DNA of 43,414 bases from Pseudoalteromonas ostreae. Its GTDB lineage: Bacteria; Pseudomonadota; Gammaproteobacteria; Enterobacterales; Alteromonadaceae. The notes beneath the pieces are model-generated. The model was not told the DNA's origin, made no database searches, and was given only the letters and a program-made list of their open reading frames with translations. The stretch covers positions 1 to 43,414 of the forward strand of contig NZ_JAGPYN010000032.1 in NCBI RefSeq assembly GCF_018069805.1, read 5' to 3'. Shown here piece by piece: positions 28,062 to 36,039 of the stretch (positions within the stretch are counted from its first letter, which is position 1; the number at the start of each line of letters is the position of its first letter). Position numbers and translations under genes: made by a program.

Positions 28062-28466
28062 CTAAACTGACTGCTCAGTTAAGTAGAATGGAAACACCAT
28101 ATTGCTGCGGCTATTAGTTTGGCGTATCACGTAGTTCAACTGAACTAGCAATACCCCGTCATACAATTCACTACTATCGAATTCGATGGTTTCGAGGATG
28201 ATACGCGGTTCATGATTGAGCAATACGGTGGCTATTTCCTGCCGAAATTGCGCTAAACTTTGCTCATTAGCATCAGCAAATGAATAGCTAGCAAGGCCTG
28301 AACCCATTTCAGGCCACAATGGCCGCTCTCCTACTTGAGTGTTTAAGGTCAAATGAATTGCTTGTTTAAGCAAGGTTTCACCACTGTCCATCACAGGCCC
28401 ACTACTGGGGTTTTGAAATCGCACGGGAAACCCCCATCCTGTGCCTAAAAATGCTTGATTTAACAT
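28062..28466 (-). CDS. gp25-like baseplate wedge protein (Afp9-like)
   Basis: 134 aa. FLGTGWGFPVRF at the start and the DSGETLLKQAIHLTLNTQVGERPLWPEMGSGL core are characteristic of the gp25/GPW family, whose members nucleate the sheath at the baseplate. I use the ATG at 28466, preceded by AAGGAG at good distance, not the ORF's earlier in-frame start nine codons upstream. It lies 34 bp after the spike gene, as in Afp8-Afp9. The family's old lysozyme label is misleading; no catalytic activity is expected. Confidence 0.92.
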   Translation of the reverse strand: MLNQAFLGTGWGFPVRFQNPSSGPVMDSGETLLKQAIHLTLNTQVGERPLWPEMGSGLASYSFADANEQSLAQFRQEIATVLLNHEPRIILETIEFDSSELYDGVLLVQLNYVIRQTNSRSNMVFPFYLTEQSV

Positions 28467-28500
28467 TGCTGCTCCTTGTTTTGTTGACCTCAATTTGAGG

Positions 28501-30141
28501 TTATTTCACATCAACGCCTTTGCCTTTCAAAGTAATACTGTCAGAAGTACTGACATTAATGGCTTTCTTCGCTTTTAAAGTGATCTTATCTTCGGTTATT
28601 ATTGACATTGATTTACCTGCCGCCAAAGTTGTCATATCTTTTTGGATCACCTTAAAACCATGCGTTCCATCAAAAGTAACTTTGTGATCGGCACTTGCCT
28701 GTAACTTGAATTGAGACTCTTTGATTTTATCTTTGAGGATAAATTGCAACGCGAGTAGTTTGTCTTCCCTTTTGAAAAACAAACCGCGCTGCTCATTTTC
28801 ATCGTCATATTCAAATGGCGGTTTGGCTTTGGGATTATGGCAAGCACCTAAAATAACTGGATGTCGACTATCTCCACCAATAAAGCCTACCAGCACTTCA
28901 GTATTAACATCGGGGGGTAAAAATAACCCCTCTTCTGTGCCAGCAAAAGGACTGACTAAACGTGCCCAAAGCGATTTATCACCGCCAGCGTTGGGCAGCA
29001 ATACAGGGATACGATGTAATTTTTGTGCATCGGCTTGAAACTTAGCTACTTTGCCAACCAAAATAGGCGTGTTTGGCGTGTTAACGTATTCAGAACACAA
29101 GCTAAAAGCCAATGGCACACCAAGGATAAAATCGCAAAACCAACCATCGTTAGATAAATGATGCTGAACTTCACCTACCACGTAATCACCGGCGTATTGC
29201 TTACCAACCCCTGACAGCGTTAATGAATCTAACAGTTTCACCTTCGTCGGTGCTTTTGTGGCAGACATGTCAACGCGCGCATATCCTTGGTACATATCCA
29301 GCATGCGGTAATATTGCTCAGCACTGGCTTTTGCGGCGAGTTCTAGCTTATCGATTGGTGCTTGCGCCAAACGCAGCGTATCAGGAATAGCCAGCGCTTT
29401 ATCAGCATCAGCATGAGTTTTAAACTTAGCAGTAGGGGCTACAGGGTCGGCTTTATCATTAAGTTTTTGCTCTTTGATGTCCCAGCTACTGTATTGCAGT
29501 TTTTTCAGGTGAGAGGTCACATCACATTGCAGTTCAAAGTCAACACAACCATCCATCGCCACATTAAACTCATGTGCGGTAGGTGTGTGTTTGGCTAAAT
29601 CCACCACCTGATTTTTGCCGTCATTATAAAAGGCAAAGCCATTACACAAAACTCGGCGCATAAATACCGACCACGGCCGCTCATCAACCACTAAAAACTG
29701 TTGGTGTTCAATTTGACTGGGCGCAACTGTGCCCGCTGCTGCGCCATAGGTTTTAAGTAGGTCACTTAATATGTCACTGTCTTTGGTTTTTTCGTCATAG
29801 AGCTTGCTAAAAGCGTTTTGACACAGCTTGACTGTGTCAGCTCTAGCCTCAACCCGCAGAAAGGGCTGGCGTTCGTAACCTATACCTTGCGCAGTAATGA
29901 TGCCACTAAAAATCAAAGTTTGTGCACCATCGCCAAAGCCCGCTTTGAGCTCAATGGCTTTACCCATTTTAAATAATCCTTCGTCCATTTTTGCGAAGGT
30001 TTCTTTGGCCATATCCCCATCTTCAATCAACAGACAAAGTTGTGAAATTTGATTCACGCCATTTTTAACAGTAGCTTTTCTAAGCGCTATTTTGTCACTT
30101 ATCAGACTACCATCAACGGTTATGGTATATCGCAAGTCCAT
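28501..30141 (-). CDS. Central spike protein (Afp8-like, gp27/gp5 or VgrG-type)
   Basis: 546 aa. Residues 1-330 resemble the gp27-like hub (DLRYTITVDGSL, KAIELKAGFGDG, FLRVEARADTVKL). About 370-450 is the gp5-type OB-fold (ARLVSPFAGTEEGLFLPPDVNTEVLVGFIGGDSRHPVILGACHNP split over its strands), and about 455-546 a triple beta-helix tip of short repeats (KITLKAKKAINVSTSDSITL). It is the trimeric puncturing tip under the tube. I start at ATG 30141, one base after the previous stop (TAG); the longer reading frame would overlap the upstream gene by 47 bp. The absence of an adjacent PAAR gene leaves its tip cap unknown. Confidence 0.92.
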   Translation of the reverse strand: MDLRYTITVDGSLISDKIALRKATVKNGVNQISQLCLLIEDGDMAKETFAKMDEGLFKMGKAIELKAGFGDGAQTLIFSGIITAQGIGYERQPFLRVEARADTVKLCQNAFSKLYDEKTKDSDILSDLLKTYGAAAGTVAPSQIEHQQFLVVDERPWSVFMRRVLCNGFAFYNDGKNQVVDLAKHTPTAHEFNVAMDGCVDFELQCDVTSHLKKLQYSSWDIKEQKLNDKADPVAPTAKFKTHADADKALAIPDTLRLAQAPIDKLELAAKASAEQYYRMLDMYQGYARVDMSATKAPTKVKLLDSLTLSGVGKQYAGDYVVGEVQHHLSNDGWFCDFILGVPLAFSLCSEYVNTPNTPILVGKVAKFQADAQKLHRIPVLLPNAGGDKSLWARLVSPFAGTEEGLFLPPDVNTEVLVGFIGGDSRHPVILGACHNPKAKPPFEYDDENEQRGLFFKREDKLLALQFILKDKIKESQFKLQASADHKVTFDGTHGFKVIQKDMTTLAAGKSMSIITEDKITLKAKKAINVSTSDSITLKGKGVDVK

Positions 30142-30142
30142 A

Positions 30143-30877
30143 CTAGCGCTCCAAAGGCGGGTAAAGGATATCCGCACCAACTTCTGCACTACGAATCGAT
30201 GCTAAGCGATTAACCTTAGCAACCTGATGCACAAACTGTTGATCACCATATATTTTGGCACTTTGGATTAATACTGAATCGCCTGCCTGATGCTGAATAA
30301 CATGGGTAAGATCGGGTGAGCTTTTACCAGATTTGAGTTTGACTTCTTTTTCAGGCAAGCACTCCACCACACAACAATGCACTTTGGCTTTAAGCCGTCG
30401 GCCTTTATTGTCAACCAGCTCAGTTTCTACCTGTGTACTACACAACATACCGCTAAAACTCATATTAGGCCCATCATTCAGTGCCATGTTTAAGGGCGTA
30501 ATCGTGATATATGCAGGCTCATGGGTCTCGCTTTGTATTGCGGTTCCGTATTTCAGCAGCGTTTGAATGGTATTTTCTGTTTCAATATTACCTAACATTT
30601 TGTCCGCTAAAGAAGCGGCATCCTCGATTACCGTATCATCCAAAACAAAGGTAATCGAGAGCTTAGAAGGTGAAGACTTTTGATATCGAGTCGCGCCACT
30701 TTCAGCCCCAATCGCTAATGATTTTACAATGTCGTTTGCGTATGTAGTTTGTAATGTCTTTGTATCATACGGGAGTGTTATTTTTTCAAGCTGGTTTCCA
30801 GCACCACGCTCTATTTTGCTATAAAAGGTGACATCACACAGTGGCCCCCCTGTCGAGTTTAAGCCAATTCCTAACAT
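30143..30877 (-). CDS. Afp7-like tube/hub adaptor with LysM domain
   Basis: 244 aa. The N-terminal two-thirds is beta-rich (VTFYSKIERGAGNQLEKITLPYD; KLSITFVLDDTV), as in the Afp7/gp53-like adaptor that joins spike hub and first tube ring. The C-terminal 50 residues are a divergent LysM-like module (THVIQHQAGDSVLIQSAKIYG, ending ILYPPL). It starts 2 bp after the Afp6-like stop and ends one base before the spike ATG, so the three genes are translated together. The name rests on gene order, length and the LysM tail. Confidence 0.85.
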   Translation of the reverse strand: MLGIGLNSTGGPLCDVTFYSKIERGAGNQLEKITLPYDTKTLQTTYANDIVKSLAIGAESGATRYQKSSPSKLSITFVLDDTVIEDAASLADKMLGNIETENTIQTLLKYGTAIQSETHEPAYITITPLNMALNDGPNMSFSGMLCSTQVETELVDNKGRRLKAKVHCCVVECLPEKEVKLKSGKSSPDLTHVIQHQAGDSVLIQSAKIYGDQQFVHQVAKVNRLASIRSAEVGADILYPPLER

Positions 30878-30879
30878 AT

Positions 30880-31071
30880 CTATGGCCTTCTTTGTTTAAT
30901 AAATTGCTGAAATTGTTTATCAACATAACGCTTTAAAGATTTTTCTAATTGTTCTATTGCGTTATTGTTTGTAAATGGTCTTTGTTGCTGATCTATTCCC
31001 CTTCGCGGTTCATTTTCAGACTCCTCAGACAATTTCGCCTTAATTCTGATTGCATCACATTGAATTTCCAT
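30880..31071 (-). CDS. Afp6-like small protein (DUF5908)
   Basis: 63 aa: MEIQCDAIRIKAKLSE at the start matches the MPIEI.ELHIKV opening of DUF5908 proteins found between the second tube protein and Afp7 in eCIS clusters. The second half is basic and helical (LEKSLKRYVDKQFQQFIKQRR). Its role in Afp/PVC particles is not settled. Position (23 bp after the second tube gene, 2 bp before Afp7) supports the assignment. Confidence 0.8.
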   Translation of the reverse strand: MEIQCDAIRIKAKLSEESENEPRRGIDQQQRPFTNNNAIEQLEKSLKRYVDKQFQQFIKQRRP

Positions 31072-31094
31072 TTTTATTACCCCGTAATGAGAAA

Positions 31095-31550
31095 TTAAGT
31101 AAAAGGAATCGGCACCGTTACCAAACTCTGATAACTGAAACTAATCGATTCAATCAGAACATCATTTCGAGTCGCATCTAAGCTGTCCCATTCCCAGCTT
31201 TCCATAAATGCACGCGTAACTAACCACGCTTTTGTTGGCAGGTTGTTGTCGTTTAATAAAGTGATCAAAATATCATTGCGCACCGCAAACTGGTTCCACT
31301 GCGGTAAACTAATAAAGTTCGTCAGCTCTAACGTACTTCCTGTACGTAACACACCGCGTTTGAGTACCAAGTTTCGAGTTTGCCTGTCACTTTTTATCGA
31401 AACTCGGTTGCCTTCATAATCAATTGTTCTGCTGACTTTCAGACCACTTATCTCCTTAAAAAAAATATCGATTGGATTGGGAATTGCCGCTGATGTGATC
31501 AATGCAGCAAAACGATACCCCACCATAGGTGTTGTAAGTTCTTGAATCAT
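31095..31550 (-). CDS. Second tube protein (Afp5-like, baseplate-proximal ring)
   Basis: 151 aa of the gp19-type tube family. Signature parts are FKEISGLKVSRTIDYEGN, the NLVLKRGVLRTGS strand and the C-terminal DVLIESISFSYQSL. It is distinct from the upstream tube protein and corresponds to Afp5, which initiates the tube on the hub. It follows the main tube gene by 47 bp. Confidence 0.9.
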   Translation of the reverse strand: MIQELTTPMVGYRFAALITSAAIPNPIDIFFKEISGLKVSRTIDYEGNRVSIKSDRQTRNLVLKRGVLRTGSTLELTNFISLPQWNQFAVRNDILITLLNDNNLPTKAWLVTRAFMESWEWDSLDATRNDVLIESISFSYQSLVTVPIPFT

Positions 31551-31597
31551 AATGATGTCCTAAAAGGGCACACATGTGCCCAAGACAAGAAGGGAAA

Positions 31598-32044
31598 TTA
31601 GTGGAATTCGATCTTAATATCATCTGCCATCATTTCTAACGACTCCACACTCGCTTCGTTTGAGCCACCATTAATGCTTGGCGCTGTCAGCTTTTTAGGA
31701 AAAGCATTTATCACTTTCCAAGTTACCAATGGCTGTGAACGATCTTCGTTGGTTAATGAGATTGTGATGTCTTTTTTATCAACTAGGTTTAAGCTGATTG
31801 AAGAAATCCAATCGTAGAATTGGCTCTTTTGACGCACTAAACCACGTTTAAGGGTGATGTTCACATCGGTTGATTGCCCTGGCATATGCTTTTTGCCGTA
31901 ACCATCTTTATAAGTAATAGTCTCAACCCCGATATCTAAACCTGATACTTCCGAGAACGGGATGCTCTCTTCGCCAAAATTCACCACAAATCGATAAACT
32001 GGAATGGGATATTCTGCTGCGATGTCTGCTGCTGTAGTAGCCAT
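31598..32044 (-). CDS. Main inner tube protein (Afp1-like)
   Basis: 148 aa, gp19/Hcp-like tube protein: YPIPVYRFVVNFGEESIPFSEVSGLDIGVETITYKDG, NITLKRGLVRQKSQFYDWI and the closing VESLEMMADDIKIEF are diagnostic. Hexamers stack to form the tube through which cargo is delivered. It lies 123 bp downstream of the sheath gene; the gap could hold an internal promoter or processing site giving more tube than sheath, but I see no clear element. Confidence 0.93.
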   Translation of the reverse strand: MATTAADIAAEYPIPVYRFVVNFGEESIPFSEVSGLDIGVETITYKDGYGKKHMPGQSTDVNITLKRGLVRQKSQFYDWISSISLNLVDKKDITISLTNEDRSQPLVTWKVINAFPKKLTAPSINGGSNEASVESLEMMADDIKIEFH

Positions 32045-32167
32045 AAAAACTCCAAAAAATAATAATTTTTAAGACCTAAGTTGCTAGCCAACTTAGGTAT
32101 ATAAAAAAGATTGGCCAAGAATTGAAATGCATTAACCACTCACCTTGACCAATCCAGGTCGGGTTTG

Positions 32168-33946
32168 TTAGCCTTCTAAACTTTTATGCGAGAAGGTGAG
32201 TACAATAAATTCAGCTGGGCGTACCGCCGCTAAACCGATTTCAATATTCATGATGCCGTTGTTAATGTCGTCTTCTGTCATGGTTTGACCAAGGCCTACG
32301 TTGACGAAAAACGCTTGAGCCGGTGATTCACCAAAGAACGCACCTTGACGCCATAAGTTTTCAAGGTAGCTTTCAATCATGGTTTTAAGCTTTAACCAAG
32401 TAAAAGGCGTGTTTGGCTCAAATACGGCAAATTGCGTGGCTTTTTGAATCGACTCTTCAACCATATTAAATAGGCGGCGAACGGAGACATAACGCCACTC
32501 ATTATCGTTACCAGCAAGTGTACGTGCGCCCCACACTAAGGTGCCCTTACCTACAAAGGTACGAATAGCATTGATTGATTTACCCGAAGTGGCATCCACG
32601 TTGAGGTTTTCTTGTTCTGTGCTGTCTATCGCAAGTACAGGTGCAAGCACCTGAGATAGAGCGATGTTTGCAGGTGCCTTCCAAACACCTCTGTCTTTGT
32701 CGGTTTTCGCAATTATGCCAGCAATGGCCGGTGAAGGAGGAAGAACAAGGTAGTTTTTAGCTAATGCTGTTTTTGCGGCGTTATATACCTGCGCAGATGA
32801 AAATGGATAATCTGGATCACCAATCAAACTTAACGGATGATCAGACACTGTAATATCTGTTATATCCAGCTTGTCAGTTTCAAAATCAGCACCGTTAGCA
32901 ACTAGTATCAGTTTTTTAGTAGTCTGATCAAATGTAACCTCTTTTAAACTAGTGAGTTCATAATACTTACTCTCTGCTGTTGATTTGATATACACGTCAG
33001 ATTTAGTGCAATAATGTTTTTCAGCGTTTAAATCTTCATAGAAATAACCGTCTTCAATTACTTGCCAAGTAAGCTCTTCGATTGTTTTAGCATTTTCAAA
33101 GCCACCCGTAACGACATATAGTTCATAGTCTGTCTTATTGTTAACAATTACATTGGCTGTAACACTGGTTTTAACCATAACTATTGCTTCATTGTAACTG
33201 CGTGCCATAGTCGTTGTTAAATACGGATAATAAGAGGCGCCATATTGTAAGCCTTGCGTTACTTTGGCACGCAAACGTTCAGAGTCATGAGCAATTGTTG
33301 TTTTGCCGTCAGGTGTTTCTTGCATTTGTACATCAACTAATGCAAAACGGTCCATACGTTTTTCTGCATGTTTGAGAGCTTTATTTTGCACCTCATAATG
33401 GCCGGTTTCATTTAAGCCGATGGCTTCTGGTGCTGAAATAAGTGTTACTTCATCCACTTTATTAAGCAGTTCAATGCCTGCGGTATAATTTTCTTTCTTC
33501 GCAGCCACTCCAGCTACACCGATAGAGACCACATAACACGCACCACCGCCATTGGCAAAAAAGTGGCTCACCGCTTGGTGAAGAAAGAACTTTGCTGCTT
33601 CTAACTTTGCAGGCTCAGCTTCGATGCCGCCCTTATCGCTGTCATCTGGTTGTTTCCCTTCTATAGCTGCTACATTAGTAATATCATATCCCGTTGAGCT
33701 TGGCGTTAACGTAAAGCCTTCTTTATAAGGACCACCAAAGTTTGCTTCAAATTGCACCATGCTAGTGATACGTACCGGCATGTTTAAGAAGTTGGCTGCT
33801 GCACCTGCTGCATCTGCTGCACCTGCTTCGTTCAGCTTTGTCGTGTAGCCAATAAATGCTGGAATAGCCGTAGCCACTTCAGCAACCGACGGCGGTAGAA
33901 TTGACTTTTCTCTAACGTAGACGTCAGGGGTTTTATATTGAGACAT
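32168..33946 (-). CDS. Contractile sheath protein
   Basis: 592 aa. The N-terminus YKTPDVYVREKSILPPSVAEVATAIPAFIGYT and the C-terminal domain (WRYVSVRRLFNMVEESIQKA, WLKLKTMIESYLENLWRQGAFFG, IEIGLAAVRPAEFIVL) are typical of the phage/eCIS sheath. Residues about 270-390 are an extra beta-rich insertion compared with the ~350-450 aa Afp sheaths, probably surface-exposed. Only one sheath gene is present, whereas Afp has three. AAAGGAAA precedes the ATG. The energy for penetration comes from contraction of this protein. Confidence 0.95.
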   Translation of the reverse strand: MSQYKTPDVYVREKSILPPSVAEVATAIPAFIGYTTKLNEAGAADAAGAAANFLNMPVRITSMVQFEANFGGPYKEGFTLTPSSTGYDITNVAAIEGKQPDDSDKGGIEAEPAKLEAAKFFLHQAVSHFFANGGGACYVVSIGVAGVAAKKENYTAGIELLNKVDEVTLISAPEAIGLNETGHYEVQNKALKHAEKRMDRFALVDVQMQETPDGKTTIAHDSERLRAKVTQGLQYGASYYPYLTTTMARSYNEAIVMVKTSVTANVIVNNKTDYELYVVTGGFENAKTIEELTWQVIEDGYFYEDLNAEKHYCTKSDVYIKSTAESKYYELTSLKEVTFDQTTKKLILVANGADFETDKLDITDITVSDHPLSLIGDPDYPFSSAQVYNAAKTALAKNYLVLPPSPAIAGIIAKTDKDRGVWKAPANIALSQVLAPVLAIDSTEQENLNVDATSGKSINAIRTFVGKGTLVWGARTLAGNDNEWRYVSVRRLFNMVEESIQKATQFAVFEPNTPFTWLKLKTMIESYLENLWRQGAFFGESPAQAFFVNVGLGQTMTEDDINNGIMNIEIGLAAVRPAEFIVLTFSHKSLEG

Positions 33947-34309
33947 AGTATTTCCTTTAGTTAATAGAACGCATTCTTAAACGCCGAAATGGCAAGAATT
34001 TTGGATTGAGCACCAAGCAAGCCTTCTATCAATGCCTACCCACCAAATAAAAATGGATAAACGGATGGCGGGCCCTGCTTAGTGCTCAAAGACTTTATGG
34101 GTTACCCCACGGCTCCGCCTTATCAGTCACAACTGATGACGAAATGATTGAAATTTACTTAGAAGAGAACCTGAGTTACCTCACTGTCCGCCTCATCAGC
34201 CACATTAATAACGATGTTATTTGTATTGTGTTCAGAAGACGCTGATTGATAAAAAATGTGAAAACTAATTGAAGAAAAAGATAAGGTTTTGCATTACAGT
34301 AATTTATAG
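33947..34309. other. Gene-free, structured region between holin and sheath genes
   Basis: 363 bp with no convincing gene. On the minus strand it can fold into nested hairpins: 34008-34020 pairs with 34075-34087 (12 of 13 positions, GAGCAC-AAGCA core); inside it CCCACC at 34039-34044 pairs with GGCGGG at 34067-34072 (one wobble). ATCAGT (34122-34127) pairs with ACTGAT (34132-34137) over a 4-nt loop. A frame in 34150-34250 encodes an acidic peptide but lacks a start codon. Confidence 0.5.
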
Positions 34310-34708
34310 TTAACGAGAAACACCTTTGAGTTTCTCAACGGTTCGTAAACCCGCTAATCCCAACATAGCTAACGTTAGCTCCATCATTACATCAAGTGGC
34401 AATTGTGGGGTACCAATCTCAGGCCACAACCACTGTAATGTGGGGTTAATAACAAAGGCAAATAAAAAACCAAAGCCACACACCCACATTAAAAAAGGCC
34501 GAGCACCTGCCACAAATATACTGCGATGCGCTGCCTGTACTTGGTTAATTTTGTTTTGCACCAAATTGGGTTGTTGGGCGACGCGTTGTTTGAGTATTTC
34601 TAGATTCAGCGTTTCCTCATCGCTAGTGAATAGCTCATCAAGCAAAGACCCTATTGCAACAACTGGAGCCTGCGCATTTGAAGAAAATAAAGCGGATAAC
34701 CACCCCAT
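34310..34708 (-). CDS. Phage-type three-TM holin in the CIS operon
   Basis: 132 aa. Residues 1-65 are soluble. The second half matches the Holin_3TMs pattern: GARPFLMWVCGFGFLFAFVI, then LPLDVMMELTLAMLGLAGLRTVEKLKG. The hydrophobic segments are separated by short turns. I start at the second ATG (34708), which has AGGAG at proper spacing; the first ATG directly abuts the Shine-Dalgarno. In phages such a protein collapses the membrane to release endolysin and particles. In this operon it is the best candidate for releasing the injection particles by lysis. No endolysin gene is seen nearby. Confidence 0.82.
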   Translation of the reverse strand: MGWLSALFSSNAQAPVVAIGSLLDELFTSDEETLNLEILKQRVAQQPNLVQNKINQVQAAHRSIFVAGARPFLMWVCGFGFLFAFVINPTLQWLWPEIGTPQLPLDVMMELTLAMLGLAGLRTVEKLKGVSR

Positions 34709-34786
34709 AAACATCTCCTTTTATATGTTCTTAACATGCATTTTTGCGTGCTACATGAAATATTATTAAGTCTGGCGAATTAAGCT

Positions 34787-35140
34787 CTAAGCCGTAGTGA
34801 GTTTACCTGACGCAACAACCTTTAAAGTATTGCCAAATTGATCTTTGAGTTCATCTGAGTTAACCAACACCTTGTTTGCCGCTTGTAATAACTTACTTGG
34901 CTTAGCGGCTAAGGTTATTTTGGCAACCCCTGTGATAGGCTTTTTGTCTGGCGTAGTACCGTTAAACTGAAAACTGGCTTCGGCTTGATAAATAGTCTTT
35001 TTACCTCCCACGGTCACTTTTGCATGGGGTTTGACCATGACTTGACCAACTAAAGCCCAAACACCTGCATCTGCACCAGTAAATGGGGTAGTGCCAGGAA
35101 TGGCTTGAACTTCGCCCTCTAAGGCTGCGGGCTTTGACAT
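34787..35140 (-). CDS. 117-aa protein, first gene of the CIS operon
   Basis: A small, beta-rich, cytoplasmic protein with no signal peptide, Cys or membrane helix. It has alternating short strands (VMVKPHAKVTVGGKK, EASFQFNG, GVAKITLA) and ends KVVASGKLTTA. AGGAG lies seven bases before the ATG. I recognise no family. As no Afp10-type PAAR tip gene is found in its usual place, this beta-rich protein could be a divergent tip or spike-cap, but PAAR motifs are not visible. It could also be a regulator or minor structural protein. Confidence 0.55.
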   Translation of the reverse strand: MSKPAALEGEVQAIPGTTPFTGADAGVWALVGQVMVKPHAKVTVGGKKTIYQAEASFQFNGTTPDKKPITGVAKITLAAKPSKLLQAANKVLVNSDELKDQFGNTLKVVASGKLTTA

Positions 35141-35278
35141 TGCATAACTCCTAATACGGTAATTAGTTCACAGAAATCGTTCTGTTAATTAGGACGCTGA
35201 CAGGTCAAATCTGTGAAAAATCACATCGACCAAGCCGAGCGCAATATAGGAAAATTCACTTTCAAAGTGGAGGAAAAA

Positions 35279-35640
35279 GGGGTCAGAGAAAAAAGGGGTC
35301 AGTTCACTTGCTTCATAATACTTTCAAAAATAACATCTATGAAAGAAAAAAGGGGTCAGTTCACTTGCTTCATAATACTTTCAATAGAAAAAAGGGGTCA
35401 GATCACTTGCTTCATAATACTTTCCAAGAAAAAAGGGGTCAGTTCACTTGCTTCATAATACTTTCAAATAACATCTAATTGTTGAAAAGAAAAAAGGGGT
35501 CAGTTCACTTGCTTCATAATACTTTCAAAAATAACATCTAACTGTTGAAGAAAAAAGGGGTCAGTTCACTTGCTTCATAAGAAAAGAAAAAAGGGGTCAG
35601 TTCACTTGCTTCATAATACTTTCAAAAATAACATCTAACT
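35279..35640 (+). repeat. Tandem array of RAYT right ends (8 copies)
   Basis: Eight copies of the core GGGGTCAG start at 35279, 35295, 35352, 35394, 35435, 35496, 35557 and 35593. Copies 2-8 continue as TTCACTTGCTTCATAA (one has GATCAC), and most go on into ACTTTCAAAAATAACATCTAAC. Read on the minus strand, this extension encodes IFESIMKQVN-stop, the C-terminal end of the RAYT transposase, so each unit is the element's right end with a piece of the gene. Spacing is irregular (16-61 bp). It lies right upstream of the CIS operon's first gene. Confidence 0.93.
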
Positions 35641-35800
35641 GTTGTGAAAACAGCTTCTCTTCTCGGTATATTTTCCTGTTATGGTGAGTAATAAAACTCA
35701 CAGAGCCACGATGAGCAAGTTTAAATATTCTGCAATATTACTTAACTTTTCAGCCCAAACCTCTTTGCAAAAAATACATAGCGACTTAATTGCGGCCAAT
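35641..35800 (-). pseudogene. Degraded 3' remnant of a RAYT transposase
   Basis: The plus strand here aligns by eye with 36960-37115 inside the intact transposase: shared blocks include GAGTAATAAAACTCAC, AGAGCCACGATGA(CC/GC)AAG and GCAATATTACTTAACTTTTC. Several small indels break the frame. It is contiguous with the right-end array and represents the oldest insertion in the zone. Confidence 0.8.
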
Positions 35801-36039
35801 ACTCCTTCTTCTCAACTAATATTGTTTCGGCTAATATTGCTTTATAATGAGTACGGCGCTTTAGATGGCTATATCGCTGAATAGAACTACCACTACTATA
35901 TCGTAGGATCCGCATAAGGAAATATGCATAGGTTATTTAATCAAAGTGTCTGAAAAATACTTACCTAACGTGGCTTAATAGGTTTATATTGGGACCATTA
36001 CAATACAATGTAGCCGCCCCAAATATAATAACTAGCCTT

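Noticed and set aside
34150..34250. Minus-strand frame encoding an acidic peptide (EHNTNNIVINVADEADSEVT)
   Set aside because: There is no start codon in frame before an upstream stop; it may be a relic, but not a supportable gene.
11905..35140. Type VI secretion system or complete prophage
   Set aside because: There are no TssJLM membrane complex, ClpV, capsid, portal or terminase genes. The presence of Afp6, Afp7, Afp11/12 and the CIS tape measure points to an extracellular-type system.
35213..35458. Plus-strand reading frame with repeated KRGQFTCFIILS peptides
   Set aside because: It is a translation of the RAYT right-end array. The peptide periodicity follows the DNA repeat, and there is no ribosome-binding site or independent coding signal.
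35279..35640. CRISPR array
   Set aside because: The repeated units have irregular spacing (16-61 bp), the spacers are themselves repeats, and the units match the 3' end of the neighbouring transposase. No cas genes are present.
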